From Sphingomonas sp. CROZ-RG-20F-R02-07 (GTDB lineage: Bacteria > Pseudomonadota > Alphaproteobacteria > Sphingomonadales > Sphingomonadaceae): a stretch of DNA of 63,623 nucleotides. Of this stretch, positions 61,993 through 63,623 are shown piece by piece. The notes beneath the pieces are model-generated. The model ran no database searches. It saw only the letters and a program-made list of their open reading frames with translations, and was not told the origin of the DNA. Position 1 is the first letter of the stretch; each line of letters opens with the position of its first letter. A program made the position numbers and the translations under genes. The stretch is taken from the NCBI RefSeq assembly GCF_022662335.1, contig NZ_JAKNQJ010000015.1, positions 1 through 63,623 on the forward strand, in the 5' to 3' direction.

Positions 61993-62247
61993 TTACATGT
62001 TATTTCCCATAGGGCTATTGCTGTTCGACGGCCCCATCGAGGAGTCTGTATTTGGCATCGTCTTCTTATGCATGGCCTTCTTATGCATTGTCTTCTTATG
62101 CGACATCATGTGCTTCGCCGGCATCTTGCCGCTCGAGGTGGACATCGAGCTGCTCTGCATGGCGCTTGAGTTGCCAGCCATCATCTGCGCGCCAGCGGCA
62201 CTGGTCAAAGTCATCGCGGCAGCGGTAGCGATCATCATCTTAATCAT
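61993..62247 (-). CDS. Small exported Met/Lys/His-rich peptide (MXKDX-repeat-like)
   Basis: The 84-residue protein has a signal peptide (about 1-20, MIKMMIATAAAMTLTSAAGA). The mature part is dominated by Met, Ser, Lys and His, with an irregular five-residue repeat (MSHKK, MHKKA, MHKKT), like the pentapeptide MXKDX repeat proteins. It is perhaps a metal-binding periplasmic peptide; the Met/His content supports copper or silver, but no binding data exist. An open frame on the opposite strand is its mirror. Confidence 0.75.
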   Translation of the reverse strand: MIKMMIATAAAMTLTSAAGAQMMAGNSSAMQSSSMSTSSGKMPAKHMMSHKKTMHKKAMHKKTMPNTDSSMGPSNSNSPMGNNM

Positions 62248-62642
62248 GTGACTCTCTCCTGACGTACCGCACCGACCTTCGTGTCAGGGGGCGTCGGAAA
62301 CAGAATGCTTCCCGATCGCTGTTGGACCCAATCTGTTGAAAATTGTCCGAATATTGGCTTGGTGATGATGGTAGTTGAGCCAACGGATCGAGTCGATCTC
62401 TCGCGTCTTTCTGATCGCTCCGTTCGCGGTTAGCTGTGCCGATCCTCACTCGAAGCTTGTAGCGTCGGCGCACAATGACACGATGGTAGGTTGCAGGACG
62501 CCTTCATTGCGAGCTGCCCGAGCAATCCGGTTTGAAATCGTACCGTCTACGCCGTCTCTAATCGAGACACTTGTAAGCGATATATTCTCGACTTCTTTAA
62601 GCCAAGCATGCACGATCGCCGAAATTGCAGGACATCAAGTTT
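62248..62642. other. 395-base stretch without a recognisable gene
   Basis: Nothing with codon bias or RBS is seen. It is AT-richer than the rest and may contain the divergent promoters of the MXKDX-like gene and the hydrolase gene. Confidence 0.5.
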
Positions 62643-63500
62643 GTGAGCACTTCTTACGATCATGTCGTGCGCCCTCTTGCGCGTCGACGAGACCGGAAAC
62701 CGATTGCATGGATGCTTTACGCCGCCGCTGTCGTTCTTGCGAGCCTGCCATCAGCGTGCGTGAACCCGGTAAGCAACAAACTCTATCAGCCCTCGGCAAT
62801 AGATGGAAGAAGGCTTACGTGGTCGGGACGGACACCTGTCCCTGTTCGAACCGTCACCGCGGATGGCGTCGAGCTGACCGGTTGGTATTGGCCGGCGACG
62901 TCTAAGGACGAAGACTTAATCGTCTACATGCCGGGTCGGGTAGGGAACCGGGACACCGCCGCGTTCCGTGCTCAAGCGTTTGCCGAAGGCGGGCACGGAG
63001 TCCTCGTTGCCTCTTACCGGGGATATGGCGACAATCGGGGCACGCCAAGCGAACACGGTCTTTATGATGACGGCAGAGCGTTCGTTCGTTTGGCGCGGCA
63101 TTTACAGCCGCGTGGACGACTGTTTTTGTTTGGCGATGCGCTGGGCGCCGCTGTTGCCCTGCATGCTGCCGTCGGGGAGCCCGTAGATGCGGTGGTCACC
63201 CTCGGTGCTTTCGACCGATTCAGCAGCGTTGTTCCCGCGGCACAGCGCCCCTTCTACAAGGATAGCTTCGACAACCTCTCTGCGATCCATCAGCTGCGCA
63301 TGCCTGTACTGATTATGCATGGGCAGAAGGACGAGGTTGTACCTTTTACCGCCGCTGAGAAGCTGCAAGCGGCCGCCGGGGGCAGGGCCGTCGTCGTGCC
63401 GATCGCGGGCGAGGCTTACCATGCGTTCGACCTGAGCCATATCGCGCCAGTGGTCTGGCGGGCGCTTGATGAGCTCACGAAGACCACGCCTGAAAATTGA
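62643..63500 (+). CDS. Alpha/beta-hydrolase-fold lipoprotein-like protein lacking the serine nucleophile
   Basis: The product (285 residues from GTG 62643) has a basic N region (ARRRDRK), a hydrophobic segment and the Cys of LPSAC (about 39), a possible lipobox. The fold markers are VYMPGRVGNRDT, ASYRGYGDNRGTP, the nucleophile elbow G164-D-A166-L-G168 with Ala instead of Ser, MHGQKDEVVP (Asp) and AYHAFD (His). Asp and His remain, so the loss of Ser suggests a non-catalytic or altered protein. The start is uncertain: TTG 62625 gives a longer form. Only 123 bases remain after it and they hold no gene I can see. Confidence 0.75.
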   Translation: MSTSYDHVVRPLARRRDRKPIAWMLYAAAVVLASLPSACVNPVSNKLYQPSAIDGRRLTWSGRTPVPVRTVTADGVELTGWYWPATSKDEDLIVYMPGRVGNRDTAAFRAQAFAEGGHGVLVASYRGYGDNRGTPSEHGLYDDGRAFVRLARHLQPRGRLFLFGDALGAAVALHAAVGEPVDAVVTLGAFDRFSSVVPAAQRPFYKDSFDNLSAIHQLRMPVLIMHGQKDEVVPFTAAEKLQAAAGGRAVVVPIAGEAYHAFDLSHIAPVVWRALDELTKTTPEN

Positions 63501-63623
63501 AATTATCGAGCTTTCGAGCTTACAGCCTGTGACGAGCCGCCCCTGCTGTATTGGTAGCCGATCATGCCCGAGGGGCCACAATCCTTGCATGACCGCAGTA
63601 AGGTAGCGGCTCTACCTACCTGC

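Noticed and set aside
61997..62251. 84-codon hydrophobic plus-strand frame opposite the Met/Lys/His-rich gene
   Set aside because: It mirrors the minus-strand gene, has no RBS, and its hydrophobicity follows from the antisense of Lys/His/Met codons.
1..63623. CRISPR array, phage genes or rRNA operon
   Set aside because: I saw no regularly spaced repeats, no capsid, terminase or integrase proteins and no rRNA sequence in the window.

Overview
The window looks like a chromosomal segment of a sphingomonad (Alphaproteobacteria, Sphingomonas-like). The core DNA is very GC-rich, the gene order around smc, mutY and yajC-secD-secF is typical of the group, there is a large TonB-dependent receptor, and the intergenic repeats are of a sphingomonad style. 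The genus is an inference from gene content, not from a marker gene search.

Layout. 1-6406: housekeeping. A minus-strand run of a DciA-like DUF721 protein, two DsbA-like thioredoxin-fold proteins and the start of smc sits 26 bp from a plus-strand, overlapping mutY, serine hydrolase, nudC operon. 6599-14693: a TonB-dependent receptor, pheA, a membrane-anchored cytochrome c, a LOG-family protein and an M13 metallopeptidase. 14933-18163: a tightly overlapped four-gene operon (GT2 glycosyltransferase, acyl-CoA dehydrogenase-like protein, PIG-L deacetylase, SAM methyltransferase) of unknown product. It is followed by a YihY/BrkB membrane protein fused to a HAD phosphatase, and a hotdog thioesterase. 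20833-24216: a double retropepsin-TPR protein, fpr and msrB.

24220-40435 is an exopolysaccharide locus. It encodes a Wzz/GumC-type copolymerase whose kinase-like domain has lost its nucleotide-binding motif, a Wza/GumB-like export protein, a polymerase, a secreted GH44 endoglucanase-like enzyme, a Wzx flippase, an epimerase, a GMC oxidoreductase, a WecG/TagA glycosyltransferase and a priming phosphoglycosyl transferase. Embedded in it is a compact set: acyl carrier protein, acyl-CoA dehydrogenase, a seryl-tRNA-synthetase-like amino acid:carrier-protein ligase, and a tandem alpha/beta-hydrolase with two non-serine nucleophile elbows. This set looks like a machine that activates an amino acid on a carrier protein, oxidises it, and perhaps transfers it to the polysaccharide. 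It is the best candidate for an undescribed system here.

40440-50626 returns to core functions: CDF metal exporter, YidB-like protein, recN, bamD, manA, a GT4 glycosyltransferase, and the yajC-secD-secF-Mth938 operon, with inverted pairs of short intergenic repeats. A tRNA-Pro(GGG) at 50841-50917 marks the start of an accessory-looking stretch of lower GC. That stretch carries secreted proteins of unknown function, a DUF805/SHOCT protein, an orphan Hcp, a GGDEF-EAL receptor with a cupredoxin-like partner, a divergent DUF3034 protein plus exported truncated hemoglobin, a decayed IS481-family element inserted exactly at the hemoglobin stop codon, a Met/Lys/His-rich secreted peptide and a lipoprotein-like alpha/beta-hydrolase lacking its serine.
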